DNA from: Conoideocrella luteorostrata
Taxonomy: Eukaryota; Ascomycota; Sordariomycetes; Hypocreales; Clavicipitaceae
Direction of reading: 5' to 3'
Assembly: GCA_032433595.1 (NCBI GenBank)
Contig: JASWJB010000020.1
Coordinates: 203,773-267,772 of the forward strand
Length of the DNA stretch: 64,000 nt
A model generated the notes under the pieces. The model had not been told where the DNA came from, searched no databases, and saw only the letters and a list, made by a program, of their open reading frames with translations. The position numbers and the translations under genes are program-made. Within the stretch, counting starts at the first letter, position 1, and each line of letters opens with the position of its first letter. Positions 36,085 through 47,755 of this stretch are shown here, in pieces.

Positions 36085-38762
36085 GTAAATGAAACGCACT
36101 TCAAAATGGGTTTGTTTTGAGCTGCAAAAGCTATGGCATGGATTCTCGCAGGCATTATTCCACTAATTTGACATGGAAGACTCTAGCTAGGATTTAAAAT
36201 TCCCTGTTGATAGATTGTTTCCATCCGTAGAAGCTTTGTTTCCTGTGGGCATCACCTAGTGATTAGAATCGACCAGTTGAGACTTGTAAGTTCTAGAGCG
36301 ACTTTCAATACATCTAGGTCGGTGGCAGCTTCTCTCACTCTCGTATTTATGTCCTTCAGGAAAAGCATACACCTCTATTTTCCAAATGAAATATGCCGAT
36401 ACTTACAATTAGGGCCACTGTTCCGTCTCCTAGAAGAGTTTTATTCCATACCACCGCCGTCGCCAGCATTGAACTGAGTTTCTATACTATTATCCCCTTC
36501 GTTTAACAGAGCGAAATTATTTCCTTCGATGATATTCGCACCCGGCTCTCTTGAAATGCTGGATTGTTATTTGCAGATATGGAAGATGATTGAGAGATTA
36601 ATTGTTCATCATTAACTTTCATTAGCTCTCTTTTTTACGATGCTTCGTTCCATAAGTTCGCGCCTTATCGCACAACTATTGAATTAAATTACGACTGAGT
36701 CGGATAGCATTAACTCTTGAAATGTTTGTTGCACGGGCTTTAAGATTAAAGGGACGCTTGGGAGTGAGCGGAGTAAAGCTGGAGAGGGAGTAAGTTGGCG
36801 AAGCACAATCACAGTGTGTAGATACAATGGCTTTAATGAGGGTTGAGCCACTTAAATATATTTGTTTCACAGAGAACTGAGCTGACATGCGCTACGGAAC
36901 CTGCCAGCTTTTTTAATGCTTTAAGCATTATACACATAGTTCACCTTTGCGGCCTGGCTAAAATTTATTTGCACCCTACCCTTTACATTATTATCCGCCG
37001 CCCGAAAGTGGAAATTTAAACATGTTCAACAAGCAGTACCTAATGCGGAGATTGGTTGGCTCATAGTATTACAAGCTTGATGCTTATCAAGTCGTAACCG
37101 TTAATAGTTACTTGTTTCGCGATCTTACTCCAATTTTTTCGCTTGCATTCTGCAATCTGCGTTATGTGCTATGCACTGTGCTCTCTACACTCTCCGTGCA
37201 TCATTGACATTCACTCCCAAGGTCGACCTTTTAGATGCTTCAGATGATGATATTACTAGTTGCATGTCATACATTCGATACCGTTAGCAATCGCAATAGG
37301 CAAGCCACACTAGTTCAATGAGACACGAAACGAGATTGGGCTACGGAGTATTCAAAAGGAATTGACAGCGAACATGACTAAAGCTCTTGCTCTCGGGACG
37401 CGGCTCGTCGACGAATGACATACTTTGTACTACACTCGGGATGATCTCGGCAGTTTGATGTGGAGGAATTGATCAAAACTCGGCATGTGAGTTCCTGTCA
37501 ATCGTCAGAACGCCCCAGATTTGGGGACTCTCTGTCAACGCTACTATAGGATTTATGCTGTATTACCCAGTTCAACCTCAATTTAGATCTGGTGGCACTG
37601 TCCGGGCTTTCTCACAGCATTCGAGGCGGCGCTTTAGAGCACGCCTTTAACGAAGGGCTTGTGAGAGATTTTTTGTGTGTGCATTGCAAATTGTACTGTT
37701 GTCTTCCACTCCTGAATCAAGTTTTATTCGACCTACACTCACGACACGCATACGATATCCTGAGAATGTTGGCTTGTCGGGTGTTAGGCTTGTCCCGGCC
37801 CAATGACATAAAACTTGACGATTATCCCCATGTGTTGACATGATCCTATACTAGGCGTTGAGAGATTTGCACGGACTATTGGATGTGGAGTGGAAGTTTC
37901 TTGATGAGAGCTGCAGGGAGTAGTATTATGCAGAATACGGAGTACATGCTCCAGAATTGGGAGGTCTTGGCATCACATTGAAGCCCACTAAGCGTGTTTG
38001 AAACGCCAAGCTTCAAGGGGCACGTTCACCAGTTGGCTAACGTCGTTTTAATTAAATGTCTGAACAATCTGACAAGACTCCGTGGCGGGTATGATGCTGA
38101 TGATTCAGCATAGAGCAGGGATTATTCGGTTTGTTTGGTTGGAGGCCTCATCTCTTAGTTCCCCTATTTCTCACTGCAAATATCGTAAAATACAGATGTT
38201 GATGATGCAGAGTTGATCCATTCTGGCGATACAGCGTCATACGCTTTGGCAGGTGTTTTTTAGAATTATATTGCTTCGCTCCCTGCGTGTCACCGCAAAA
38301 TAAGACCAAGCATTGCAAGATGCGGATGATACTTTTATTTTCTTATACGAATGGAGCTTAATATTATATTTTTTATCGTAAATACAAATACAAAATGTTT
38401 TTGTTTTTGTTTGTTGAACGTGGACTCGTCTTAATACGTAAGTTTGCATCATTTCGAGGCCGGCTATACCTTACCGGAGAACTTTAAGTATTAGTTCGAT
38501 CATTAATACTATGGTTTGTATTTATAACGTCGGCCAACGTTCTCTGACAGGGTACAGCCGGCCTCGAAATAATGCAAACTTGCGCATTGAGACGAGTCCA
38601 CGGTGAACAAAATAACCCAATATATATATGTATAGTATCAATAACCAGCCGAGCTACAAATGTACAATGGTCTCGTAGATTACTCTAGTGTTAACCCAAC
38701 AGCGGCTAAAACCATCATTGAGTCCAGCGCCAAATTAAAAAGCGCCCAGAAAGTCGTACCGG
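36085..38762. other. Gene-poor, AT-rich gap with an inverted repeat near its right end
   Basis: 2.7 kb, the longest stretch without a gene. Small frames (36259-36477, 36676-36888 minus, 37592-37843, 38237-38452 minus) show no motifs. TACGGAGTA copies lie at 37342 and 37936. The stretch 38230-38620 includes T/A-rich tracts and a long imperfect palindrome, described separately. It may be the remains of an old repeat insertion. Confidence 0.5.
38410..38611. repeat. Imperfect inverted repeat, 73-bp arms, 56-bp spacer
   Basis: The left arm 38410-38482 (starts TTTGTTGAACGTGGACTCGT) pairs with the right arm 38539-38611 (ends GACGAGTCCACGGTGAACAAA read as its complement). By hand alignment 62 of 73 positions match; two of the outer mismatches are transversions and the other nine are transitions (C/T or G/A). 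The core AAGTTTGCAT and ATTTCGAGGCCGGCT are identical in both arms. No target-site duplication was obvious next to the arms. It could be a miniature inverted-repeat element, the remnant of one, or a hairpin-forming locus. Confidence 0.85.
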
Positions 38763-39235
38763 TCACATCGCAGTTTCCATATCCTCGGAAGGAGCAGTAA
38801 GTATGCACTTGGGTTGGTTCTCTGGTGGAAACTCCGCGCCAGCGATCCTGGAAGGATCTGGATCTGGCTCCTCACGAAGCTGTTTAACCCTGCAAAATGT
38901 CAATCAGGTTGTCCAATGTAGCAAAAAAAGTACAAACATATGATAGGATTACAAACCTGCGTTTATGAGGCTTAGCGCGCCTGTGGGCACTCAACGTAGC
39001 CTCGGTGTCGAACCATTTCGCGCATTCGATGCAATAATGCCTGCCAAGTCCTGGCAATTCTTCGTCCGCCTTGCTATTCTTGAACTGTGCAAGATGCCTT
39101 GAAGATATTATATCTTCCTTGATCTGATCGATATCTCTAATTCCGTTAAAGATACCATTTTACAATCAACACTAGAGCTTCTCACCTTGTCTTCCTCCTT
39201 GTTTTGGTGACTGTGCGCTTGTTTCCGATACCCAT
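38763..39235 (-). CDS. BUD20: Bud20/ZNF593-type C2H2 zinc-finger 60S biogenesis factor
   Basis: Three exons on the minus strand, 39235-39186, 39136-38957, 38889-38763; 118 aa. The protein begins MGIGNKRTVTKTRRKTRDID, has an LPGLGRHYCIECAKWF segment and a C2H2 finger (C-x2-C ... H-x5-H) of the U1-like, wide type in SAHRRAKPHKRR, then a short acidic/Pro tail. This is the Bud20/ZNF593 family, which shuttles with pre-60S particles and helps their nuclear export. The gene was too split to give a long open frame; all joints keep phase and use GT..AG. It is head-to-head with RBD2. Recognition rests on the N-terminus plus the finger and is firm. Confidence 0.92.
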
Positions 39236-39737
39236 TGCGTGTAATTCCAAGAAAAAATTGATGCGTAATTTTAAGGTACCAAGCTAGAATAGATCACCGA
39301 CGACGCCCTGGATCATATACTGTTCAAAGTCGCTTATCAGAACAAGAGGCGGAAATCAGATTCTATATTCGGAGCACGGAGTAACTAACTACCAATAGTT
39401 TTTTTCTGGAGCTATCGCGGAATGGCATCTAGCTCCACATGCCAATGGTCACGTGAAGATAAGCCGATAACTCACTTCCCCCTGGTCATCACTTCTAGAC
39501 AGATTCCTCTTCTGGTACGAGTTTACAGATATTAGCAATCTGACAGCGCAAAAGGGGAACGATTGTTCTGCAATCCGGATTGTTAGGCATGGCTGGGGAT
39601 TGAGTAGCCAAACTATCTACCATATCCGTTTGGCGACTCCCTTTTTCTTACATTTTTAACCCATTTCAAGCTCAAAGGGAGACCGGAGTACCCAGTTGGA
39701 CGTTGAACCCGACAACCGACGCGCGATACTTGTGACG
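39236..39737. promoter_or_regulatory. Divergent BUD20 / RBD2 promoter region
   Basis: 502 bp between outward-reading starts. Contains CACGTGA (about 39450) inside a GC-richer patch; whether it is used as an E-box is not known. Confidence 0.5.
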
Positions 39738-40786
39738 ATGCCTAATATTCAGGGATTCAGCGCCGTTCGAGCCCGTTCATACCTCTTCCGACTTCCGTTA
39801 TTCACTCGAGCTATTATAATTGTAATAGTTGTGTTTTGGATTCTGAGCTTTCCTTCCTTGTGGGATCTACGTCAATGGGGCTCATTGATCCCGGACAAGA
39901 TCAGTTTCGCTACAGGTGAATCTTAAAGCTTATGGATGGATAAACTCCATACACAATTGCCTAGAATTCGAAGCTCAATGCTGACTTAGAAGCGTAGCGT
40001 ATCGTTTGTCAACATTTCCGCTAATTCACCTGAACCTAATCCATGCGGTTCTCAACTTGATCGCATTAACACCCCTAATGGAGAGGTTTGAAAATGAATA
40101 CGGAACGCTCACATGCTTAGCTTTGTTTTTTGGCCGTAAGGACCTTTGTAATTAGGCGCATACGCCGACGAGTGCTAACTTTGCTTTAGCCCTTACAACG
40201 GTTCCTGCTCTTTTATATGTTATCATTGAGCTAGGAATATTAAGAGCTAACAATAGCGTCATGGGAGCCAGGTGAGACTTTATACAATGTAAAACTCTGT
40301 TGAAGTTCAGAAATGGCTGACGTGGTCCCAACAGCATGTGGGTGTTCTTACTCCTCGGAATGGAGGCAATTCGAACATTTCGATCGAACCCGCACTTGGT
40401 CATTGGGACATATCACATACCAACATGGACAACACCGTTGCTTATGATGTTCGTTGTTGCCGCCCTGATACCCAATACGAGTCTTTTGGGGCATCTTTGT
40501 GGTGTAGCTGTGGGCTATATATGTAAGAAAACTAGAAGTATCGATGTCTACGAGATCGGCTAACAAACTTCCTGCAGGCGGCCTTGGTTATCTTAAATTC
40601 GTTGCCCCTCCTGAGTGGGCGTTACGATGGATAGAAACCCGGCTCAATCTCCTTTCTATTCTCCCACACTACGTTAGTGTTGACCAGAAGACCTATGGCC
40701 GATTTGGCGTTCTGCCGTCTACCACTCGGACAGGGAGCAGTGCTGCGACAGAATTGGTGGGAAGCACTCAACGCCTTGGTTCTTGA
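39738..40786 (+). CDS. RBD2: Rbd2, Golgi-type rhomboid serine protease
   Basis: Five exons: 39738-39915, 39998-40135, 40190-40271, 40335-40522, 40578-40786; 264 aa. Rhomboids cut substrates inside the membrane. The catalytic Ser lies in MGASMWVFLLLG (the GxS signature) and the partner His in LLGHLCGVAVGY; both are present, so the enzyme looks active. Other family marks are FPLIHLNLIHAVLNLIALTP, MERFENEYGT and the C-terminal LLSILPHYVSVDQKTYGRFG followed by VLPSTTR. Six hydrophobic spans are visible. In fission yeast and Aspergillus, Rbd2 is linked to cleavage of the sterol-response factor SREBP; that role here is by homology. All five exons are needed; the third intron begins GTGAGA. Confidence 0.92.
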
Positions 40787-41487
40787 AGTGACCCCGATCT
40801 GGACTGAAATTTGGCAAAGATGTACGCATTCTATTCATAAGAAATATCACATTCTGCGCGGTCTCGCGGTGTATGTACTATAAACTATGTGAAACCAAGA
40901 ACGATGTGGGCTTAAACAACAAGCCACAATAGTATGCATGGGACATGGAGTTTAGGGTGATTTTTTCCTGTGTAGCATAGTTCTTTTTAAGTAGGGGATA
41001 CTTATGGAATGAACAAGTGATCACATCTTTTTGCGAGTATGGAACTTATATTCAAATTGGGAATCTTTGAACTTTATGCTTTACTCTGACTTCATGTTTT
41101 GATGGTTTGGTTACACTAATCGATGCAAGCATAGCCAGGAAGCTTGGCAAGAAAGGAGTCGCACGCACTAGCCTAAACGCGGTCTGCTTAGCACAATCAA
41201 TCTATAAAAAATGCGGAAACTAGTTATGCGACAAGTTGGGTCATTGAAGGTATGTTACAGCCTATTCTACTCCGTAGACGGTATTGCTCTGTGCTGAAAC
41301 TAAGGAGTACTTACGGGGCCTTGCCTGGTTAGAGGCATATTACGTCTAACATACTCGCCCCCCTGGGAGCCCCGGTAAATGCATACACCACTGTCCGATG
41401 CTTGTTGCTGTCCACCAGCTGGCTCCCTGCACAATCCCTTCATAGATTTCGAAAGGACAGCTCGACTTTGTCGTGCAGACTATCGAT
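40787..41487. other. Spacer between RBD2 and GAA1
   Basis: About 700 bp. One TACTCCGTA copy at 41268-41276. No protein or RNA gene recognised. Confidence 0.5.
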
Positions 41488-43591
41488 ATGTCAAGGCTAT
41501 TGTGTAAGTACATTGATATTACATTATTGGAGACAAGGCGCTGAACTGACATCTCTCAGCATCGGCGCTGTCCCTACGCCGCGACCCGCGAATGCTTAAA
41601 CTGCCACCCTACCTTTCACTGCTGTGCATTTTGATTGGTGTAGCTTGGCTTGTTCTTTTACCACTTGACTACTACTCTCGACAGACTTATATTTCTGAAA
41701 ACGCTTTGCTTCCTGGCCAGGTTCATACGTATTTCGGTGGCAGCGAGCAGAGCATATTTCGGGCATACCGACGCGAACTAGATACCTTTGCGAATAAGAG
41801 CAATTACGAGTAAGCAGGCAGTTAAATGCTAGAAACGCAGTGCATCCTAGAAGATAGCCATAGACTTACAGTACCAGAATTAATCACCACCTTGAAAGTA
41901 TACTCGGCGCAGTTGGGATTAAAGTTGGGAGACAGAATTACACATATTCTTCGGCTGGGGAGAATTACGGCGGTGAAAATCTATATGGGATATTACAAGC
42001 TCCTCGAGGGGATGCCACTGAGGCTATAGTTTTGGTGGCGGCTTGGAATAACATTGAAGGGCAGTTCAATCGAAACGGGGTGGCTCTAGCGCTCACTCTA
42101 GCTCGGTATTTCAAGCGTATGCTCAATAGTTGCTCGCATTAGACGTTAGCCTGGAGTCCGTTGTACTGACAGAGCCTTACAGGGTGGTCGTTATGGTCGA
42201 AAGATATAATTATCCTTGTGGCACCGAACAGTCGAACTGGTACTCAGGCTTGGGTAGACGCATACCACGATGCCCACGACTCTCACAATGTTGCCTCATT
42301 ACCTCTCAAATCAGGAGCTTTGCAAGGCGCAGTCGCGATTGACTATCCCTCCGATCAACGTTTTGATGGTGTTCATATCATTTACGACGGTACAAATGGG
42401 CAGTTACCCAACTTGGACCTAATCAACTCGGTCATAAATATTGCTGGTGGCCAGATGGGAATGCGGACAGCCATTCAAGGCATGCATCATCACCATGATT
42501 CTTATCAAGACCGGTTGAAAACAATACTGAGGGGGATGCTGAGGCAGGGCCTTGGCATCGGTACCGGCCCTCACAGCAGTTTCATACCATACCACGTTGA
42601 TGCGGTAACCCTGCAACCGTATGGCGAAGGTTGGCAAGATGAAATGGCCATGGGTCGAGTGATCGAGGGCACCTTCAGAAGTTTGAACAACCTGCTGGAG
42701 CACCTACATCAGAGCTTTTTCTTTTATCTGCTTATGCAAAGAGATCGCTTTGTGAGCATTGGTACCTACCTCCCGAGCGCAATGCTTTTGGCGGCCAACT
42801 TCACCATAATGGCTATTTTTTTGTGGGTCAAGAGTGGACAACCTACATCCCATGTCCCAATCGCGGAAGCTTTCCCTTCTCAACAGTCAGACTTGGTGAA
42901 ATCAGGCGAAACTCAAGCAAAAAATGTTTCACCGACAATCCAACCTACAGAGCGAAATCTCTTTCTCCCTCTGGGAATTGTGGCAACGTGTCATGCTGCA
43001 TCCATTATACCGTTATTTGTTTTCAATAACATTCACGCCGCCGTAAGTTTTTCATCTCCGTTCCACTCTCGGAGTAGCCATTCCTGGCCTCCTTTTTTTT
43101 TCGTGCTCCTTCTAAAAATTAATCAACAATTGAAGTTCCTGCCTGTCTCCTTTGCCATCTTTTGTGTTGGCTCCGTCGTACTCCCATCCCTTTTAGCTCA
43201 CTTACTTCCTATTTTCTTTACATCGAGCCCGCAGCACTTTCAGTTGACAAAATCATTTTCCTTACTTGTTCTCGGAATGGCATTGGCTACACTGGCAACA
43301 CTGAACTTCTCTCTAGCATTCTTGGTCGGTATACTTGCCAGCCCCCTCACATTTGTACAACCTTATAATAGCAAGCTTTTGAGGTACCCTGTTGCTGGAT
43401 TGCTCAGTGTTGTTGCACCCCCCGTGGTTCTATACACTGCAGCTCAATTTTCCAGCCTGGCTATCTCGGATTTACTAAAGGAGGCCAGCTTCGGGTGGAA
43501 CGTATGGGCTATGTACACACCGATCGTGATCTGGTGCATCTGGTGGCCGGCTTGGCTGGTAGCCATGATTAACGCTCTTATGACAATCTAG
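41488..43591 (+). CDS. GAA1: Gaa1, GPI transamidase subunit
   Basis: Exons 41488-41503, 41560-41809, 41872-42116, 42183-43042 and 43136-43591 give 608 aa; if 43043-43135 is not removed the protein is 639 aa. Gaa1 belongs to the ER complex (Gpi8, Gpi16, Gpi17, Gab1) that attaches GPI anchors to proteins. Visible are a short basic start, a first membrane span (YLSLLCILIGVAWLVLLPLD), PGQVHTYFGG, the lumenal M28-peptidase-like part (YGILQAPRGDATEAIVLVAA, SKDIIILVAPNSRTGTQAWV, GQLPNLDLINSVINIAGGQM), and a C-terminal series of hydrophobic helices ending IWWPAWLVAMINAL. The 43043 intron is inferred from a perfect GTAAGT and a T-rich tract; it is a multiple of three and stop-free. The first coding exon is only 16 nt. 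Confidence 0.92.
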
Positions 43592-43893
43592 CTTTGCATG
43601 GTCATATTTGTATATTGTAGATTAAGAAAGTTTAGTCACTATACTACTATACAGAACCAGGAATATTCGGGGCCTGCGCCATTGCTTTTGACTAGATAGT
43701 ATACATGTGTGTCCTTTTACCTCTGTACGCAATCATCCTGGCACAAGAACTGGGGACAGAGCTTCGGAGCGCAGACAAAGTGTTAACCCGCATCAGGATG
43801 TGCCTACCTATGCATCAGGACGGATCTATCCTTGCCTCTATTCTCTAGCTTGCAGACCAGTGATACATTCGAATTGATAAGCTTGTTCGCGTT
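43592..43893. other. Convergent 3' region, GAA1 / RPN9
   Basis: 302 bp between two converging stop codons; nothing else recognised. Confidence 0.5.
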
Positions 43894-45155
43894 CTATGCA
43901 GCCCATACGTCCTTCCCTGCCGTTTCGATCCAGTTACCGAGTTGATTTACGTTGGAATCCCATTCAAGCAGACGTTGGCGCATATTGCCGATTTGCTTCA
44001 TGTCGAGCACCTTGGGTTGCACCCAAGTGATGTGAGCAACTTGATCAACCTGATCAATTGTGCCTCGCACCAAGCCTAGGCTTAGTGCTTTCATAAATAG
44101 ATGTTCAATTTCGTTTGGCTGGACCTTTGTCTCTTGTGAAATGGTTGCGAAAGTCATGGTACGATCGTGCGGTGGTCGCCGAAAAACAGCTTCTGTGAGA
44201 GCGGCGAGATAGATCTTCTGACGCAGGTGCGTAGAATGCTCGTTAAGTAGCTTGTTGGACGTAATGTTGTCGGACAAAATATCATAAGCTGCGAGATCGC
44301 CACGATTGAATGCAAACAGCAGCTCTCGCAACCAAGCATCGTCCTCGCTTCGAGCAAGGGCATCGAGTATTGGATGCAGTAAAAGTTCCCCAAAATTATA
44401 TATGCTGTTTGAGACTAAAGCAGCCACGCTGAGGTAGTAAGCTCGCCTATGGCGCTCGGCATCTGAGAGAGACGACAAATCGATACAAGCGAGATAGAGA
44501 AGTGACGTGCGATAGTAGTTAGCGAAGTCCATTTTTCGCTATCATCAGTATCGTTAGTACAGACAGCACACATCTGCAACAGCCAGCGAACGTACTTGAT
44601 AGTAGCTTGCATTGGCATCATAGAATGCGGCGTGGACGATAGTTTCCACAGAGTCAAATGAGTCTAGTATCTTCTCGGCGGCATCTAGATCTCGCCGTGC
44701 GTCGTCTAGATCGTTGAGATTCAATTTGACGCGAGAGACGGCTACAGAAGCGAAAACAAGTGCGTCTTGTGAATTTTCACTGTCGACCTTCTTGACAACA
44801 GACGTTAGAAAAGATAGTCGTTCCTGTTCATCTATGTTCAATGGGTTAGTGCAACTAAAAGAATATGTCACGCAATATGCAAATTACCTTTGCATTGTGT
44901 CGCCGCTTTCAGTGCCAGATCTACAAGCTTGAGTTGGTTGATTTTGTCCGCGAATTTCAGGATAAAAACCTTGTAGAATGACAAACGCTGAGGCGCACTT
45001 TTAGGATTGCTAAAAAACTCAACAAGGGAATCCGTGAGTTGGTGCCAGAGTTTGCGCTCCCAGAAAGTTTCAAAGTCAATAATCAGAGGCTGTAGCTCCT
45101 CTGGTGCGCTGTCTCTTTGGTCTGCGAGGAAGTCGGGAATCGTGTCTGCTGTCAT
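43894..45155 (-). CDS. RPN9: Rpn9, 26S proteasome lid subunit (PSMD13)
   Basis: Three exons on the minus strand, 45155-44888, 44831-44596, 44538-43894; 382 aa (yeast 393). Rpn9 is a PCI-domain subunit of the regulatory-particle lid. The N-terminal helical repeats begin IPDFLADQRDSAPEELQPLI and include FETFWERKLWHQLTDSLVEF. The centre has DFANYYRTSLLYLACIDLSS. The PCI winged helix lies near residues 290-360 (FATISQETKVQPNEIEHLFM, LSLGLVRGTIDQVDQVAHIT, WVQPKVLDMKQIGNM). The ATG at 45155 is chosen because the further upstream frame (to 45263) contains no family sequence. It shares a 357-bp divergent region with the complex I gene. Confidence 0.94.
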
Positions 45156-45512
45156 GCTGATGAAAAGTATACGAGGTTGTTGACCTCCGTGACCGGTCGG
45201 TTGTTGATAGTGGAGGCTGTTATGAAAACAAGATTTCGTAATGTCTGATGGATCTATGTTCACAAGCTCAAGTATCTAACACATCGACAGAAGTCACAAC
45301 ACTTACGGAGTACCAACGCGGCCACCAGCAGCCTAGTACACGGGCCACGACAGTGCCCGTGATCCAACACGTGATGCAACCAGTAACTCTCTGCTCAGCT
45401 TCCCTGTAAAGCACCCATTGCCAAGCCGAACCAGCTTCAGAGTTGTACGGAGTAAATAAACTGCCTACACAGGGAATCACAATTGTCATCTCTCAACCCA
45501 AAAATTACGGAG
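45156..45512. promoter_or_regulatory. Divergent RPN9 / complex I 40-kDa promoter region
   Basis: 357 bp between outward-reading starts, with TACGGAGTA copies at 45304-45312 and 45446-45454. No yeast-type proteasome (PACE) box was found. Confidence 0.55.
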
Positions 45513-47085
45513 ATGTATTCTTCCCTCCATGCAGCGCGTTCAGCGCGTCTGTCTGCTCAAAACGCCATTGGAAAAAGACTCGTTTCCGATATTTCCATCA
45601 CAAGGACTGGAAAGCCCATCCTTCGAGTTGAAGGAGGAAGGTAAGCTATCTCCTGTCTTGACATCAAATTGCGGGCGCTTCTGATGAAATTGCACTATTA
45701 GATCGTCTCTCGGAGGTAATGCGTGATTTCCGTCACTCTATCGAGGGCAAATTACTTACGATCGACACAGGCCACACGGCGACGGTTTTCGGCGCAACTG
45801 GCCAGCTGGGTCGCTACATTGTAAACCGATTGGGTATGTCAAACAAGCATTGACAAGAAGGAATTGACATGCTAAGTCGCAAATAGCTCGCCGAGGATGC
45901 ACGGTTGTTGTTCCTTTCCGTGAAGAAATGACTAAACGACATTTGAAAGTAACTGGTGACCTTGGTCGCGTGGTGTTTGTTGTATGTGATGGACATTTGC
46001 ACCATCATGACCGTTTCTCATGATTAACCTGTCAAAGGAATACGACCTACACAATACACCGTCGATTGAAGCAAGTGTACGGCATTCCGACGTTGTTTAC
46101 AACTTGATCGGTCGAGACTACCCAACGAAGTATGCCTAAAAACGAAAATAAACATAACTATTTATTGTGGCTAAACAAGACCAGGAACTTTTCCCTCGAG
46201 GACGTTCATGTAGAGGGAACTGAGCGTATTGTTGAGGCAGTGGCAAAATACGACGTGGACAGATATATACAAGTGTCATCTCACAGTGCCAATCCGCAGT
46301 CCTCATCTGAATTCTATGCTACAAAGGTTTGCTACAAACTCACATCTGCTATTCACATCTGCTACTCATAACTCTAACATTCTTTAGGGCCGCGGAGAAC
46401 AAGTAGCTAGGAGTATCTTCCCAGAAACCACTTTAGTCAGACCGGCGCCAATGTTCGGTTTTGAAGATAATTTGTTACTTAAGCTAGCATCTGTTCTAAA
46501 CCTCTTCACTGCAAACAACATGCAGGAAAAATTTTGGCCTGTTCATGTGAGTTGAATTCCCAAGCTCTGTTACAGATCTGATAATGATAATTTCGCAGTC
46601 GATTGACGTTGGCGCTGCCTTGGAAAGAATGCTATATGATGACTCTACTGCTGGCGAGACATTCGAGTTATATGGGCCCAAGCAGTACAGCTTGAGTCAG
46701 ATTGCTGGTATGGTGGACAAAGAAATTTTCAAACAGAGACGACATGTCAATGTGCCTAAAGTCATTCTCAAGCCAGTCGCTGGCGTTTTAAACAAAACCC
46801 TTTGGTGGCACACAATGTCGGCAGATGAAGTTGAGCGAGAATTCATGGACCAGGTCATTGACCCTACGGCCAAGACATTTAAAGACCTTGGAATTGAGCC
46901 TGGCGACATTGCAAACTTTACTTATCACTATCTTGTAAGGCATTCCTCGTGCCAATTGTTTATCTTCACCTCTAACGTCATTCTAGCAAGGATTCCGGAG
47001 CCAGAATTACTACGACTTGCCTCCAGCAACGGAGAAGGAGAAACGAGAAGACAAGAAGTATATTCACGTGCTGGACGAACTGTAA
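45513..47085 (+). CDS. nuo40: NADH:ubiquinone oxidoreductase 40-kDa subunit (NDUFA9 type)
   Basis: Nine exons: 45513-45640, 45702-45715, 45771-45833, 45887-45981, 46038-46129, 46185-46326, 46388-46546, 46599-46934, 46987-47085; 375 aa. This accessory subunit of mitochondrial complex I has a short-chain-dehydrogenase fold that binds NADPH. Visible are a basic presequence (MYSSLHAARSARLSAQNAIG), the nucleotide motif TVFGATGQLGRYIVNRLARRG, VVYNLIGRDYPTKNFSLEDV, GTERIVEAVAKYDVDRYIQVS, FYATKGRGEQVARS, RPAPMFGFEDNLL and the C-terminal YYDLPPATEKEKREDKKYIH. The second exon is only 14 nt (RSSLG joint); its removal would break the frame, and both flanks are normal GT..AG introns. Every joint agrees in phase. 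Confidence 0.94.
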
Positions 47086-47755
47086 TCTGTCTTTTTAAAA
47101 TAGACAAACTCCAGCTATCCATTCTCATATCGATAGCTTTACGCCGACTTAGCGAGCAACTTTGTATTTTGTCAGTGGACTGACTACACTGCCTGTTCGG
47201 AAATAAATGTAAATAAGACAACCCACACGGGGCGGATGTGTCGCATCTACTATACATATTTGTTTTGTTAGTTTCTACTGGTTTATATTTTAAATCCTGA
47301 ATGTGACTAGTAAGTGTCCGGTGAGGAGTTATCATATAGCGAAGATCTAGTGTTTGCAGTCATCATACTGTGTTTATTCTCCGCAACGCAAGAGGGCGAG
47401 TGGGAGTTTCCTACAAGAGCAGTATTGCAATGTATTGACATCAAAATGAACGAGGTGATGATGCTCTGTACATGTTTGCTACAACCTTTGGCTAGATACA
47501 CTTTACCAGGCCAATTCATGAAGAGGTGGACAAATGCATCAAACAGGCGCGGCAGCAGCGCATTCGCCTAGGGAGCCAATACCGAGCAGGATCCACAAAT
47601 TCGCATTCTTGAAACCCTCTTGCTCGCTCCAACTTGTTGCACCGAGGCTTTTAATTGCGAATGGGCCAACGAGCTTTCGAACTTCAATTGCATCGTGAGG
47701 GTTCATCAACACTTCCTGCGATTCTTGGAGGCGCTGTATCGCTTTCTTCTACATT
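47086..47755. other. Spacer between the complex I gene and EFM5
   Basis: 670 bp. Opposing short frames at 47307-47571 mirror each other and have no conserved sequence. Nothing else seen. Confidence 0.5.
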
